Source: Rhodothermia bacterium
GTDB taxonomy: Bacteria > Bacteroidota > Rhodothermia > Balneolales > Balneolaceae
Direction of reading: 5' to 3'
Length of the DNA: 64,000 bases
Assembly (NCBI GenBank): GCA_030427885.1
Contig: JAUICM010000001.1
Span: 248,001-312,000, forward strand
Made by a program: the position numbers and the translations under genes. The stretch's first letter is position 1; every line of letters begins with the position of its first letter. Shown piece by piece: positions 18,935 through 29,106 of the stretch. Under the pieces are notes generated by a model. The model saw nothing but the letters and a program-made list of their open reading frames with translations, ran no database searches and was not told where the DNA came from.

Positions 18935-19924
18935 ATGGAAATTAAAAGAGCTAAGATATCAGCAGTGGGGCACTATTTGCCCGAAGACCGCATGACCAAT
19001 TTCGATCTGGAGAAATTGGTGGAAACCAACGACGAATGGATCAGAACAAGAACAGGTATTGTTGAACGTCGAATCCTTAAAGATCCGGAAAAAGCAACTT
19101 CTTACATGGCAGTAGAAGCTTCAAAAGAGGCATTGGAAACTGCGGGCGTTTCACCGAAAGAAATAGATTTTATAATTGTTGCTACAGTAACCCCCGATTA
19201 TATGTTTCCTGCCACAGCTTGTCTGGTCCAGGAAAAACTGGGTGCTAAAAATGCTTTTGCTTACGACATATCAGCAGCATGTTCAGGCTTTATTTATGCT
19301 CTTACAACAGGAGCCACCATGGTGGAATCAGGCCGTGCTAAAAAAGTACTGGTAATAGGTGGTGATAAGATGTCTTCCATCCTTGATTACTCTGACCGTA
19401 CCACATGTATCATTTTTGGTGATGGCTGTGGAGCTGTTTTACTGGAAGAATCAGAAGACGGAGAAGGTATTATCGATAGTATCCATTACACAGAAGGCGA
19501 TGTTAATAACAGCTTGTACCAACCAGCGGGGGGAAGTATCCGTCCTGCAAGTCAGGAAACGGTTGATATGAGAATGCATTCTATCCGTCAGGATGGACGG
19601 GCCGTTTTCAAAAAAGCAACTACTGCCATGGCTGATGTTTCAGCTGAGATGATGGAGAAGCATAATTTAACAGCTGACGATGTATCCTGGTTGGTTCCGC
19701 ATCAGGCCAATCTTCGAATTATTGATGCTACTGCAAACCGAATGGGGCTTGATCCTGAAAAGGTAATGGTCAACATCGATCGCTATGGAAATACAACGGC
19801 AGGTACTATTCCACTATGCTTATATGATTGGAAAGACCAGCTTAAGAAAGGAGATAAGTTAATACTTACTGCTTTTGGTGGGGGGTTCACCTGGGGTGCT
19901 ATCTATTTAACATGGGGGATCTGA
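18935..19924 (+). CDS. fabH: Beta-ketoacyl-ACP synthase III
   Basis: 329 residues with a complete catalytic triad: Cys116 in SAACSGF, His256 in VPHQANLRI and Asn286 in YGNTTAGTIPL. It starts fatty-acid synthesis by condensing an acyl-CoA primer with malonyl-ACP. Substrate choice (acetyl or branched) is not readable. It stands between plsX and fabD with one base before fabD, in an unbroken operon. Confidence 0.97.
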   Translation: MEIKRAKISAVGHYLPEDRMTNFDLEKLVETNDEWIRTRTGIVERRILKDPEKATSYMAVEASKEALETAGVSPKEIDFIIVATVTPDYMFPATACLVQEKLGAKNAFAYDISAACSGFIYALTTGATMVESGRAKKVLVIGGDKMSSILDYSDRTTCIIFGDGCGAVLLEESEDGEGIIDSIHYTEGDVNNSLYQPAGGSIRPASQETVDMRMHSIRQDGRAVFKKATTAMADVSAEMMEKHNLTADDVSWLVPHQANLRIIDATANRMGLDPEKVMVNIDRYGNTTAGTIPLCLYDWKDQLKKGDKLILTAFGGGFTWGAIYLTWGI

Positions 19925-19925
19925 T

Positions 19926-20813
19926 ATGAGTACAGCTTACCTATTTCCCGGGCAGGGATCACAATTTGTAGGCATGGGGAAAGATCATTACGATTCAAAC
20001 CCTGAATTTGCAAAATACGCTGACCAAGCTAACGATATTTTAGGTATTGATCTGAAAAAGATCATGTTTGAAGGACCTGAAGAGACGTTGAAACAAACAG
20101 AATTTACACAACCAGCTATCTTTCTTCATTCAGTTGCTCTTTTCAAAACACTGGATGCCAAACCTGATATGGTAGCCGGGCACAGCCTTGGAGAATTCTC
20201 TGCTTTGGTTGCGTGTGGTGCGGTTAGTTTTGAAGATGCTTTAAAGATCGTTCGCCGACGTGGACAACTGATGCAGGAAGCAGGAGCTCAGAATCCCGGA
20301 ACTATGGCTGCAATCATCGGAATGGATGATGACGTGGTTGAACAGGTTTGTGAGGAAGCAAGTTCAGCAACTGGTAAAGAAGTAATAGCAGCTAATTATA
20401 ACTGTCCGGGACAATTGGTGATCTCAGGTTATGTGGAAGCTGTTGAAAAAGCCGTTGAGATCGCTAAAGAGAAAGGAGCCAGAATGGCTATGCTGTTGCC
20501 AGTCAGTGGCGCGTTCCATTCCTCTTTGATGCAACCCGCATTGGACGGTTTGAGAGAACAACTCGAAAATCTCGAGATCAAAACTCCGGACTGCCCGATC
20601 TACAGTAATTACACAGCCGAAGCAACTACTGATCCGGAAGAGATCAGATCAAACTTATTAGATCAGTTACTCAATCCCGTGAGATGGACTCAAACTTTGC
20701 GTAATATGCTCGCACAAGGAGCCAATTCATTTGTGGAAGTTGGTCCTGGTAAAGTATTACAGGGATTGGTAAAAAGAACAGAACGAAGCGCAGAAATTTC
20801 AGGACATCAATAA
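19926..20813 (+). CDS. fabD: Malonyl-CoA:ACP transacylase
   Basis: 295 residues. The N-terminal LFPGQGSQFVGMG, the nucleophile Ser87 in AGHSLGEFSAL and His198 in VSGAFHSSLM identify FabD. It loads malonyl groups onto acyl carrier protein for chain elongation. It starts one base after fabH and is followed by fabG 9 bp later. Confidence 0.97.
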   Translation: MSTAYLFPGQGSQFVGMGKDHYDSNPEFAKYADQANDILGIDLKKIMFEGPEETLKQTEFTQPAIFLHSVALFKTLDAKPDMVAGHSLGEFSALVACGAVSFEDALKIVRRRGQLMQEAGAQNPGTMAAIIGMDDDVVEQVCEEASSATGKEVIAANYNCPGQLVISGYVEAVEKAVEIAKEKGARMAMLLPVSGAFHSSLMQPALDGLREQLENLEIKTPDCPIYSNYTAEATTDPEEIRSNLLDQLLNPVRWTQTLRNMLAQGANSFVEVGPGKVLQGLVKRTERSAEISGHQ

Positions 20814-20822
20814 TTTATTCTC

Positions 20823-21572
20823 ATGGGATTATCACTAGAAGGAAAAACTTGTTTGGTAACCGGCGGTAGCCGGGGAATTGGAAAATCGATAGCGCTGAAA
20901 CTTGCAGAGCTTGGTGCTGATGTCGCTATTACTTATGCCCGTTCAGCAGATGCAGCGGAGCAGGTTAAATCAGAAATTGAAGCATTAGGAAGAAAAGGTC
21001 TTGCCTTTCAGGCTGACGCAGTCGACTTCGCTCAGGCTGAAGAAGTAATTAATAGTATTACTTCAGAGTGGGGAAAGCTGGATGTGTTGGTTAACAATGC
21101 TGGTATCACTCAGGATAATCTCATTCTCAGAATGAGCGAAGATCAGTGGGACGCTGTTATTACCACGAATCTGAAAAGTATTTTTAATTACTCTAAAGCA
21201 GTGGCCCGCCCGATGATGAAGAACAGAGGTGGCTCCATTATCAATATCAGCTCTGTGGTTGGTATCTCTGGAAACGCAGGTCAAACCAATTACTCAGCAT
21301 CTAAAGCGGGTATTATTGGATTCACAAAGTCTTATGCTAAAGAATTAGCCTCAAGAAATATCAGAGCCAATGTAATTGCTCCGGGTTATATTCTTACAGA
21401 AATGACCGAAGTACTCGACGAAAAGGTTCTTGACGGTATTAAAGAAGCTACTCCATTGGGCCGTGCAGGCGACGCTCATGAGGTGGCAGACGCCGTTGCT
21501 TTCTTAGCATCTGACATGAGTACATACATCACCGGCGAAACCATTCGCGTTGACGGCGGTATGGCGATGTAG
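20823..21572 (+). CDS. fabG: 3-oxoacyl-ACP reductase
   Basis: 249 residues, a classical short-chain dehydrogenase. The cofactor motif is TGGSRGIG (13-20), followed by NNAG (91-94) and the catalytic Ser144, Tyr157 and Lys161 (YSASK). The C-terminal ITGETIRVDGGMAM is typical of FabG. It reduces 3-oxoacyl-ACP with NADPH. The operon setting between fabD and acpP makes the FabG role secure. Confidence 0.96.
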   Translation: MGLSLEGKTCLVTGGSRGIGKSIALKLAELGADVAITYARSADAAEQVKSEIEALGRKGLAFQADAVDFAQAEEVINSITSEWGKLDVLVNNAGITQDNLILRMSEDQWDAVITTNLKSIFNYSKAVARPMMKNRGGSIINISSVVGISGNAGQTNYSASKAGIIGFTKSYAKELASRNIRANVIAPGYILTEMTEVLDEKVLDGIKEATPLGRAGDAHEVADAVAFLASDMSTYITGETIRVDGGMAM

Positions 21573-21654
21573 TTGTTGCAGATAGAGAAATGAATTTTTA
21601 AGTTTAACGAGTTTAAAATCAATCTAACTACCACTAATAATTTAAGGTTTCATT

Positions 21655-21894
21655 ATGTCACAAGATGTAGAATCAAAAGTAAAAGCCATTATCGTTGATA
21701 AGCTTGGCGTAGACGAGTCTGAAGTAACTGCAGATGCAAATTTCACAAACGATCTTGGTGCTGATTCTCTGGATACAGTAGAATTGATCATGGAATTCGA
21801 AAAAGAATTTGATCTTAGCATTCCTGATGAAGATGCTGAAAACATCGCAACTGTAGGTGATGCAGTAACTTACCTCTCAGGAAAACTTTCCTAA
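21655..21894 (+). CDS. acpP: Acyl carrier protein
   Basis: A 79-residue acidic four-helix protein with the phosphopantetheine attachment motif [12 protein letters not shown] (Ser38). It is the carrier on which all fatty-acid intermediates ride. The 82-bp gap before it is the largest inside the fab cluster and is AT-rich, so an internal promoter giving extra acpP transcript is possible; none was clear enough to call. Confidence 0.97.
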   Translation: MSQDVESKVKAIIVDKLGVDESEVTADANFTNDLGADSLDTVELIMEFEKEFDLSIPDEDAENIATVGDAVTYLSGKLS

Positions 21895-21915
21895 TTATAT
21901 AATACTTTTCTCTTT

Positions 21916-23160
21916 ATGAGTACACGCAGAGTCGTTGTAACGGGTATTGGCGCTCTTACCCCGATAGGTAAGAGCGCTCCTGATTTTTGGAACGGATTGT
22001 TATCCGGTACAAGCGGGGCTCGTCCTATCGATCGTTTCGATCCGGAAAAATATGCAACAAAGTTTGCTGCCCAGATCGAAAACTACGATCCGTTAGAATA
22101 TTTCGATCGAAAAGAAGCCCGCCGTCTGGACATGGTAGCTCAGTATGCTTTGATAGCATCTGATGAGGCCATTAAGGATTCTGGGCTTGATATGGAAACG
22201 ATCAACAAAGATCGGGTAGCCGTTATTGTTGGTACTGGAATTGGAGGGATGGAAACGTTCTATGAACAATCCGTTTCTCTTCATGAACATGGACCAAGAG
22301 GTATAACTCCATTCTTCATCCCGATGCTGATCCCTGATATTGTATCAGGCCATATCTCTATCCGCCATGGATTCAGAGGACCTAATTTCTGTGCAGTATC
22401 GGCATGTGCTACAGGTTCACATAACATTGGTATCGCATATGACATGATCAAATACGGTACTTCTGATTATGCCGTGACCGGTGGATCTGAATCTCCGGTT
22501 ACCAGAGTAGGTGTGGCAGGATTCAACGCTATGAAGGCGATGTCAACGCGCAACGACGATCCAAAAGCAGCTTCCCGTCCATTTGATAAGGACAGAGACG
22601 GCTTTGTACTTGGAGAAGGTTCCGGAATATTTATACTGGAAGAATACGAAGCTGCCAAAAAGAGGGGAGCCCGAATTTATGGTGAGATCGCTGGCTATGG
22701 ATATTCAGCTGATGCCTATCATATTACTGCTCCTGATCCGGAAGGAAGCGGAGTTATCCTTGCTATGGAAGGCGCTCTAAAAGCTGCAGGTATCAAACCA
22801 GAAGATGTGGATCATATCAACATGCATGGTACGTCAACTCCATTAGGAGACGTAGCCGAGACCAATTCGATTAAGAAGGTATTTGGTGAACATGCATATA
22901 AAATGAATCTCAATTCAACTAAATCCATGACAGGCCATACACTTGGTGCTGCCGGTGCAATCGAATCGGTGGCTGCCCTGCTGGCTATTTATCATGGTAC
23001 AATTCCTCCAACCATCAATATTGACAATCAGGATCCTGAATGTGATCTTAATTACACAGCTAACAAGCCAGTTGTAAAGGATGTCAGATATGCGATGAAC
23101 AACGCATTTGGATTTGGTGGCCATAACTCTACATTGGTATTCAAGAAATTGGAGGAATAA
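21916..23160 (+). CDS. fabF: Beta-ketoacyl-ACP synthase II
   Basis: 414 residues with the Cys-His-His triad of elongating ketosynthases: Cys164 in VSACATGSHN, His304 in NMHGTSTPLGD and His341 in KSMTGHTLGAAGA. The C-terminal NNAFGFGGHNSTLVF is typical. It extends acyl chains by condensing acyl-ACP with malonyl-ACP. It follows acpP by 21 bp and precedes rnc by 3 bp. Confidence 0.97.
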   Translation: MSTRRVVVTGIGALTPIGKSAPDFWNGLLSGTSGARPIDRFDPEKYATKFAAQIENYDPLEYFDRKEARRLDMVAQYALIASDEAIKDSGLDMETINKDRVAVIVGTGIGGMETFYEQSVSLHEHGPRGITPFFIPMLIPDIVSGHISIRHGFRGPNFCAVSACATGSHNIGIAYDMIKYGTSDYAVTGGSESPVTRVGVAGFNAMKAMSTRNDDPKAASRPFDKDRDGFVLGEGSGIFILEEYEAAKKRGARIYGEIAGYGYSADAYHITAPDPEGSGVILAMEGALKAAGIKPEDVDHINMHGTSTPLGDVAETNSIKKVFGEHAYKMNLNSTKSMTGHTLGAAGAIESVAALLAIYHGTIPPTINIDNQDPECDLNYTANKPVVKDVRYAMNNAFGFGGHNSTLVFKKLEE

Positions 23161-23163
23161 TTC

Positions 23164-23907
23164 ATGCGATCAATTTTGCGGTCTTTGTTTACTAAGAAAG
23201 GTGACAAAACTACCGCGAAAGATGAACGCATAAAGACATTAGAAGGGATCATTGGTCTTAAGATCGATGATCCTTCTTTATTTCAAAGGGCTTTGCGTCA
23301 CCGCTCCATGCTTGCTCAGGATCAATATGCCAGGTTCGACTCCTACGAACGTCTGGAGTTTCTGGGAGATGCCGTTTTGGATCTTATTGCGGCAGAGATC
23401 CTGTTCAAAAAGTATCAGAAGAACGACGAAGGATTCTTAACCAAGATCCGGGCTAAACTGGTTCGGGGAGAATCACTTGCTGAGTTTTCATCTCGTCTAG
23501 GTTTAGAGGAGATCATGGAAGTTGGAGAAAAGGGGGGAAATGTAAAGATATCGAAAAGTATTCTTGCCGATGTATTCGAGTCGATCGTAGCAGCGATATA
23601 TATCACCAAAGGATATTCCAAAGCTTTCAAATTTGTAGAGAGGGTTTTCAAGAGTTATGTCGATTTCGATAATCTCGTAAACACGATCGACAATTATAAA
23701 AGTGCTTTACTCGAATTCACTCAGGCTCAAAGGTTACCACTTCCACAATATAAATTGATCAGTGAATCAGGTCCGGGGCACAACCGGACATTTGAGGTTA
23801 TGGTACTGATTGGGAGTGATGAAATGGGAACCGGCATCGGAAAAAGTAAGAAGAAGGCAGAACAGCTTGCCGCTGAAGTAGCTCTTCAGGCACTCAGAGA
23901 TAAATGA
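23164..23907 (+). CDS. rnc: Ribonuclease III
   Basis: 247 residues. The RNase III signature ERLEFLGDAVLDL is at 62-74, with the second acidic cluster in LADVFESIVAAIYI. A double-stranded RNA-binding domain fills about 180-247 (LLEFTQAQRLPLPQYKL... AEQLAAEVALQAL). It cleaves double-stranded RNA in rRNA and mRNA maturation. It is the last gene of the fatty-acid cluster, a placement common in bacteria. A 20-residue basic N-terminal extension precedes the catalytic domain. Confidence 0.96.
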   Translation: MRSILRSLFTKKGDKTTAKDERIKTLEGIIGLKIDDPSLFQRALRHRSMLAQDQYARFDSYERLEFLGDAVLDLIAAEILFKKYQKNDEGFLTKIRAKLVRGESLAEFSSRLGLEEIMEVGEKGGNVKISKSILADVFESIVAAIYITKGYSKAFKFVERVFKSYVDFDNLVNTIDNYKSALLEFTQAQRLPLPQYKLISESGPGHNRTFEVMVLIGSDEMGTGIGKSKKKAEQLAAEVALQALRDK

Positions 23908-24004
23908 ACTAATCGCTCACTGCACTTGTTTTTTGAGTGATTAAGCCCGATTCTTAGCCCGTCATCAGTAAGCGGACTTATTACTATTTGCACAAGGGTC
24001 TATT

Positions 24005-25387
24005 ATGCTTGTTCAGCTCATCAAACCGGAATTTTACGAACTTATCGAGGCCAAAGATTGGGTTGGTTTGAAGGAAGTGCTTTCGGATGTACCGCCCGCT
24101 GATATCTCAGACCTGTTGATCGAACTTGATGGTGACATCGCAGTAGTGGTATTCAGGCTTTTGAAGAAAGCGATCGCTGCTGATGTTTTTGCTGAACTTC
24201 CGTCAGGAAAAGGAGTGGAGTTGCTCGAGCTTTTCAATAAGCAACAGCTTTCAGATGTGATGGGAAATCTGGAACCTGATGAGCAGGTAGCTCTGATGGA
24301 AGAACTTCCTGGACACCTTACCCAAAGGGTGATGAATTCCATGAAGCCGGAAGATCAGAAACAGATCAAAAAACTGCTGGGGTATCCTGAAGATAGTGTT
24401 GGGCGTTTGATGACCCCACGATATGTTCGTGTTAAATCTGACTGGAGTATCCAGCGCAGTATGGAGCATATCAGAAAATATGCCCAGATCGCAGAGACGT
24501 TAAACGTGATCTATGTAGTAGACGACAAAGAACACCTGATCGATGACCTCAGGATCACGCAGATCATTGTGGCCGATCCGGAAGATACTATTTCCAGCCT
24601 GATGGATAGTTCATTCAATGCACTCAGTGCATATGATGATCAGGAAGAAGCAGTTCGTATGCTTGCGAAATACGATAGGGTAGCGTTGCCAGTTGTTGAT
24701 ACCGACGGGGTGTTGGTTGGAATCGTAACGGTGGATGATGTTATAGATGTTGCAGAGGAAGAGACCACCGAGGATATGCAGAAAATGGCTGGTATGGATG
24801 CTCTGGATGATTATTATTCCCAGACTCCGGTAGTCGAAATGGTAAAGAAGCGGGTTCGGTGGCTGGTGGTTTTATTTATAGGTCAGATCTTTACAGTCAC
24901 AGCAATGAGTGCTTACCAGTCGGTAATTGCCGGAGCAGTATTACTCTCTCTCTTTATTCCGATGATCATATCCAGTGGAGGTAATTCAGGAAGTCAGGCA
25001 GCTACTTTGATCATCCGTGCAATGGCAACCGACGATATTAAAGCATCTGAATGGAAGAGGATATTTGTAAGGGAGCTGCTTTCCGGATTGATGCTTGGTG
25101 TACTTATCGGAATTCTTGGAGTTTGTATGACTGTAGTTTGGGGTGTGTTGCATGGCGAGATATTTAATTTAACCTTAGTCTTAACAGCATTAGCTATTGG
25201 TATTAGCTTACTGGGAGTGATTGTATTCGGAAACCTGACAGGATCCATGCTTCCATTCATTCTGACTAAATTAAAATTGGATCCTGCAGTAACTTCTGCA
25301 CCTTTTGTAGCAACTTTAGTAGATGTTACCGGGATAATCATTTATTTTTCAATCTCAGTATTTCTGCTGAAAGACATTTTACTTTAA
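24005..25387 (+). CDS. mgtE: Magnesium transporter MgtE
   Basis: 460 residues with the MgtE layout: an N-terminal superhelical domain (about 1-125), two CBS domains (about 135-255; VGRLMTPRYVRV and VGIVTVDDVIDVAEEE) and five membrane segments (about 285-460). The family pore motif is visible in PMIISSGGNSGSQAATLIIRAMA and around LKLDPAVTSAPFVATLVDVTG. It is a Mg2+-gated channel of the inner membrane whose cytoplasmic CBS domains sense magnesium. It stands alone, 97 bp after rnc and 17 bp before thyA. Confidence 0.95.
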   Translation: MLVQLIKPEFYELIEAKDWVGLKEVLSDVPPADISDLLIELDGDIAVVVFRLLKKAIAADVFAELPSGKGVELLELFNKQQLSDVMGNLEPDEQVALMEELPGHLTQRVMNSMKPEDQKQIKKLLGYPEDSVGRLMTPRYVRVKSDWSIQRSMEHIRKYAQIAETLNVIYVVDDKEHLIDDLRITQIIVADPEDTISSLMDSSFNALSAYDDQEEAVRMLAKYDRVALPVVDTDGVLVGIVTVDDVIDVAEEETTEDMQKMAGMDALDDYYSQTPVVEMVKKRVRWLVVLFIGQIFTVTAMSAYQSVIAGAVLLSLFIPMIISSGGNSGSQAATLIIRAMATDDIKASEWKRIFVRELLSGLMLGVLIGILGVCMTVVWGVLHGEIFNLTLVLTALAIGISLLGVIVFGNLTGSMLPFILTKLKLDPAVTSAPFVATLVDVTGIIIYFSISVFLLKDILL

Positions 25388-25404
25388 TCTCAAATACATA
25401 CTTG

Positions 25405-26232
25405 ATGAAAGCTTATCACGATCTGGTTAGAAGCGTACTGGAAAATGGTGTAAGAAAAGAAAACAGAACTGGTACTGATACGATCTCGAATTTCGCAGAG
25501 TACTATAAGGTCGATCTCTCAGAAGGTTTTCCACTGCTGACAACCAAGAAAGTATTTTTCAGATCTGTGGTGCTCGAATTGCTGTGGTACCTGAGGGGAG
25601 AGGATCACATCAGGTGGCTGCGTGATGAAAATGATTGTCATATTTGGGATGCCTGGGCAGACGAGGACGGACATGTTGGTCCGATCTATCCGGTGTTATG
25701 GAGAAGGTTTCCGTATCTCGAAAAAGATCCTTCCTCTAATGGAGAAGATAAGTGGATCAGAAAGGAATTTGACCAGGTTCAGAGAGCTATTGATATGCTT
25801 AAAACCAATCCCAATAGCAGAAGGATAGTAGTAAGTACATGGCACCCCGGGTTATTAGGGGAAATGGCTTTACCTCCATGTCATCTGATGTACATTTTCA
25901 ATGTTGCAAACGGAAAATTAAACTGTCACCTCACTCAAAGATCAGGTGATATTGCATTGGGAATTCCATTCAATTTAGCGTGCTATTCTGCTCTCACCAT
26001 GGCAATTGCTCAGGAAGTAGGACTGGAACCTGGTACTTTTGCTCATACTATTGTAGATGCACATATTTATGTGAATCATGTTGATGGGTTAAAAGAACAG
26101 CTTACCCGAACACCTAAAAAACTACCAACACTTACAATCTCCAATAAACCGGTGGATGAGTTGACCTTCGATGATTTTGTGCTCGAAAATTATAACCCTG
26201 ACCCGGTTATTCGATTCGAGGTTGCGGTATGA
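25405..26232 (+). CDS. thyA: Thymidylate synthase
   Basis: 275 residues from the ATG at 25405; an in-frame TTG lies one codon earlier. The nucleophile is in the LPPCHLMYIF motif, and the folate/dUMP-binding stretch CHLTQRSGDIALGIPFNLACYS is intact. A segment around residues 105-120 (PSSNGEDKWIRKEFDQVQRAI) replaces the longer loop of other ThyA proteins. It methylates dUMP to dTMP, turning methylene-tetrahydrofolate to dihydrofolate, which the adjacent FolA reduces. Its stop overlaps the folA start by 4 bases. Confidence 0.96.
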   Translation: MKAYHDLVRSVLENGVRKENRTGTDTISNFAEYYKVDLSEGFPLLTTKKVFFRSVVLELLWYLRGEDHIRWLRDENDCHIWDAWADEDGHVGPIYPVLWRRFPYLEKDPSSNGEDKWIRKEFDQVQRAIDMLKTNPNSRRIVVSTWHPGLLGEMALPPCHLMYIFNVANGKLNCHLTQRSGDIALGIPFNLACYSALTMAIAQEVGLEPGTFAHTIVDAHIYVNHVDGLKEQLTRTPKKLPTLTISNKPVDELTFDDFVLENYNPDPVIRFEVAV

Positions 26233-26699
26233 TCCTGACTATTGTTGTAGCTCATGATCCAAATTTAGTGATTGGTTTAAATGGCGGCCTGCCATGGCGT
26301 TACCCGGAAGATCTAAAGCATTTTAAAAAAACTACTTTGGGTAATACCATCATAATGGGCAGGGGTGTTTTTGAAGAATTGAATGAGATACCTTTGCCGG
26401 GCAGACGAAATGTGGTTCTTTCCAGATCGCAGAACTACACTAATGTTGATACTTATACTTCTCTGGAAGATGCGTTAAAAAGTGTTGATGAAGACGAGGT
26501 TTTTATTATCGGAGGGGGCGTATTGTACAGAGAAACCATATCCAAAGCCGATAAACTCATCATCACTGAGATCAAAAAGGAATATGAGGGGGATACCTTT
26601 TTCCCGGAATACCGTGATGATATAGGAAATGAGTGGAAAGAGACAAGCAGGGAAGACCACTCTGATCTCGCTTTTGTAGTATATGAACGAATAGTTTGA
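26229..26699 (+). CDS. folA: Dihydrofolate reductase
   Basis: 156 residues. LNGGLPWRYPEDLKHFKKTT (substrate and cofactor contacts), GNTIIMGRGVFEE, PGRRNVVLSR and EVFIIGGGVLYRE give the DHFR pattern in order. It regenerates tetrahydrofolate after thymidylate synthesis. The 4-base overlap with thyA indicates translational coupling. Confidence 0.95.
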   Translation: MILTIVVAHDPNLVIGLNGGLPWRYPEDLKHFKKTTLGNTIIMGRGVFEELNEIPLPGRRNVVLSRSQNYTNVDTYTSLEDALKSVDEDEVFIIGGGVLYRETISKADKLIITEIKKEYEGDTFFPEYRDDIGNEWKETSREDHSDLAFVVYERIV

Positions 26700-26790
26700 T
26701 TGGATTCTTTTAATTAAGAAACCTTAATTCATCTCTCGGAAGCCTTTTCTGTATTTTTATTTGTTTCAAATTTGAACAGATAATACAGAA

Positions 26791-29106
26791 TTGACGAACG
26801 GCTCATACATATTTTTAGGGCTAAGCTATATCGATGTACTCATTGTATTGGCTGCCTCAGGCTTATCTTTTGTACTTTCGTACGCTTTTTTCATGAAAAG
26901 AGCCGGTCAGAGAATGAATAAATTTCTCATCAATGCTCTGGTAAATGAACAAGACCAATATATCGTATTCTTCGATTTCGACTCAAAGGTCATTTTAGCC
27001 AATAAAAGTTTTGAGGATCTTGTTGGCATTCCATCCTCTGACATGATTGGTAAAAGGCTCACAGAATTACCTATACAGCACGATATTACAGAGGCATTTG
27101 TTAAAAATAACAGCAGGATCAAAGAAGGTAAGTCTGCAACTCTTACATATAATCCTTCCTTCAAGAGAAGTAACGACACCCAGTGGCTTCAGGTACAGAA
27201 AAGAAGCCTGGTTCTTAAAAATCCAAACATTACGTACATACTGGTAATTGCTTCAGATATTTCAGACAAAAAGCTGGTTGAGGAAAAGCTTAGTATTACT
27301 CAAAATGAATATAAACAGCTTGTTGAATTAGCTCAGGATATTATTTCCAGATCGGATCTGAACGGAAATTTCAGATATGTGAATTCCATCGTAAACCAGA
27401 TACTTGGGTACACTGAGATCGAATTTCAGTCTATGAATCTGTCGGATATTGTTATTGATGAAGATCTGAAACGGGTTCTCGATTTTTATGAAAGCCAGTA
27501 TCATCGAAGTATCGATAACGGATATATTGAATTCAGGATTGAAACTAAAGAAGGTGAACTCAAATGGCTTGGACAATCAGTATCCTTAGTTAAAGAGCAT
27601 GGCCGGATAGTTGGGTTCCAGACAGTATCAAGAGATATATCGGTATATAAAGAAGCTGAGAAGCAACTCAAACGTGCCAAAGAACTTGCAGAAGAGGCAA
27701 GCAATACTAAATCAGGATTTATTGCAAGTATGTCTCATGAATTCAGAACTCCGCTGAATGCTATTTTAGGATATTCACAGATCCTTGAACGGAATGAGTC
27801 GCTTAGTGCTACCGAGCTTGAGCATATTAAAGCCGTTAAAACAGGCGGTGAACAGCTTCTTAGCATGATCAATGATATTCTGGAACTCTCAAATCTGGAT
27901 ACAGATGGCTATGAGATCGAAAATGAGCCTATCGGGCTGGAGCCGATGATGAATGATTTTGCTGCACGATACCGCAGTAAAGCAATGGATAAAGGGCTTT
28001 CTTTTGAATACACTCTGCCGGAATTGTATCCGGAAGTGATTGAACTGGATCATGATAAATTTTCATCCATTCTGAAAAACATATTAGATAATGCAATCAA
28101 GTTTACCAATGTGGGGAACATCTCGTTAAGTTTTGATCTTACGAGACATTCAGAAGCTGATCCTGAGGTTGAGAATCATCTTGAAGTGATCGTTAAAGAT
28201 ACGGGTATTGGTATTCAGGATCAGGTGAGAGAACAGGTGTATAAACCATTCTGGCAGGAAGATAGTGTTAAGAGTCAGGGAACCGGACTTGGCCTGACAC
28301 TGTGTAAACAAATGGCTCAGTTCCTGGGTGGTGATGTTTACATCAACAGCAACTATGGAGTTGGTACTGAAGTGAGATTTTCAATTCCGGTATTTATTCC
28401 ACAGTCTCAGAAAGAATTTTTAACAGATACCATTTCTACGAAACATACAGAAATGCATGCTTCGTCGCGTGTTAAAGTACTAATTGTGGATGATCTGGAA
28501 CCTAACCGAACGATCACTCACATCATACTTAAAGAAAACGGATTTGATTATCGTGAGGCAGAAGACGGAGCGGAAGCCCTTGAGATCATGGAGTCGTATG
28601 TTCCGGATATAATTCTGATGGATATCAATATGCCGGTTATGGACGGTATTGAAGCTACATTGCAGATCAGGTCCAGAGATTGGGAACTCAGGAATGTTCC
28701 TATAATCGCTGTAACCGCAGGTGGTATAAATGCCAAAAAAACAGATTTGCTGGATCAGGGTTTTTCAGCGTATGTGCAGAAACCATTTAAAGAAGAAGAG
28801 CTGATTTCTTCGATCCGAAAACTGGTTTCTCAGTCAGATGATCTGACTCCGAATTCCAGAATTACTTCTCAACAAGTTTCTGATTTCATTTCAGGATTAA
28901 ATAAAAAACACAGAGATATCATTGAAGATGCCCTGGTGATGCAGGACTTCAATCTTCTTTCTGACCTTCCTTCAAGACTGGATCTAAATGGTGATTCCAA
29001 TCACCCGGGGATCCGCAAGCTGGTGAGTGCAGCCAAAAATTTTGATTACCTGTTCGTAACCAAGGTATTGAAAGGGCTAAAAGGCAGTGACCAGCTTAAA
29101 GTGTGA
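26791..29106 (+). CDS. PAS-domain hybrid histidine kinase with C-terminal receiver
   Basis: 771 residues starting at a TTG, chosen because the membrane segment (about 10-33) follows at once and no upstream ATG is in frame. Domain order: one membrane segment, PAS (about 50-165), PAS-PAC (about 170-290), HisKA with MSHEFRTPLN (His316), HATPase with DNAIKF, DTGIGI and GTGLGL, and a receiver with LMDINMPVMDG (Asp611). The last about 80 residues are helical with no recognised domain. There is no sensor domain outside the membrane, so PAS domains should sense a cytoplasmic cue. No partner regulator is adjacent. Its 3' end overlaps the convergent HD gene by 11 bases. Confidence 0.9.
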   Translation: MTNGSYIFLGLSYIDVLIVLAASGLSFVLSYAFFMKRAGQRMNKFLINALVNEQDQYIVFFDFDSKVILANKSFEDLVGIPSSDMIGKRLTELPIQHDITEAFVKNNSRIKEGKSATLTYNPSFKRSNDTQWLQVQKRSLVLKNPNITYILVIASDISDKKLVEEKLSITQNEYKQLVELAQDIISRSDLNGNFRYVNSIVNQILGYTEIEFQSMNLSDIVIDEDLKRVLDFYESQYHRSIDNGYIEFRIETKEGELKWLGQSVSLVKEHGRIVGFQTVSRDISVYKEAEKQLKRAKELAEEASNTKSGFIASMSHEFRTPLNAILGYSQILERNESLSATELEHIKAVKTGGEQLLSMINDILELSNLDTDGYEIENEPIGLEPMMNDFAARYRSKAMDKGLSFEYTLPELYPEVIELDHDKFSSILKNILDNAIKFTNVGNISLSFDLTRHSEADPEVENHLEVIVKDTGIGIQDQVREQVYKPFWQEDSVKSQGTGLGLTLCKQMAQFLGGDVYINSNYGVGTEVRFSIPVFIPQSQKEFLTDTISTKHTEMHASSRVKVLIVDDLEPNRTITHIILKENGFDYREAEDGAEALEIMESYVPDIILMDINMPVMDGIEATLQIRSRDWELRNVPIIAVTAGGINAKKTDLLDQGFSAYVQKPFKEEELISSIRKLVSQSDDLTPNSRITSQQVSDFISGLNKKHRDIIEDALVMQDFNLLSDLPSRLDLNGDSNHPGIRKLVSAAKNFDYLFVTKVLKGLKGSDQLKV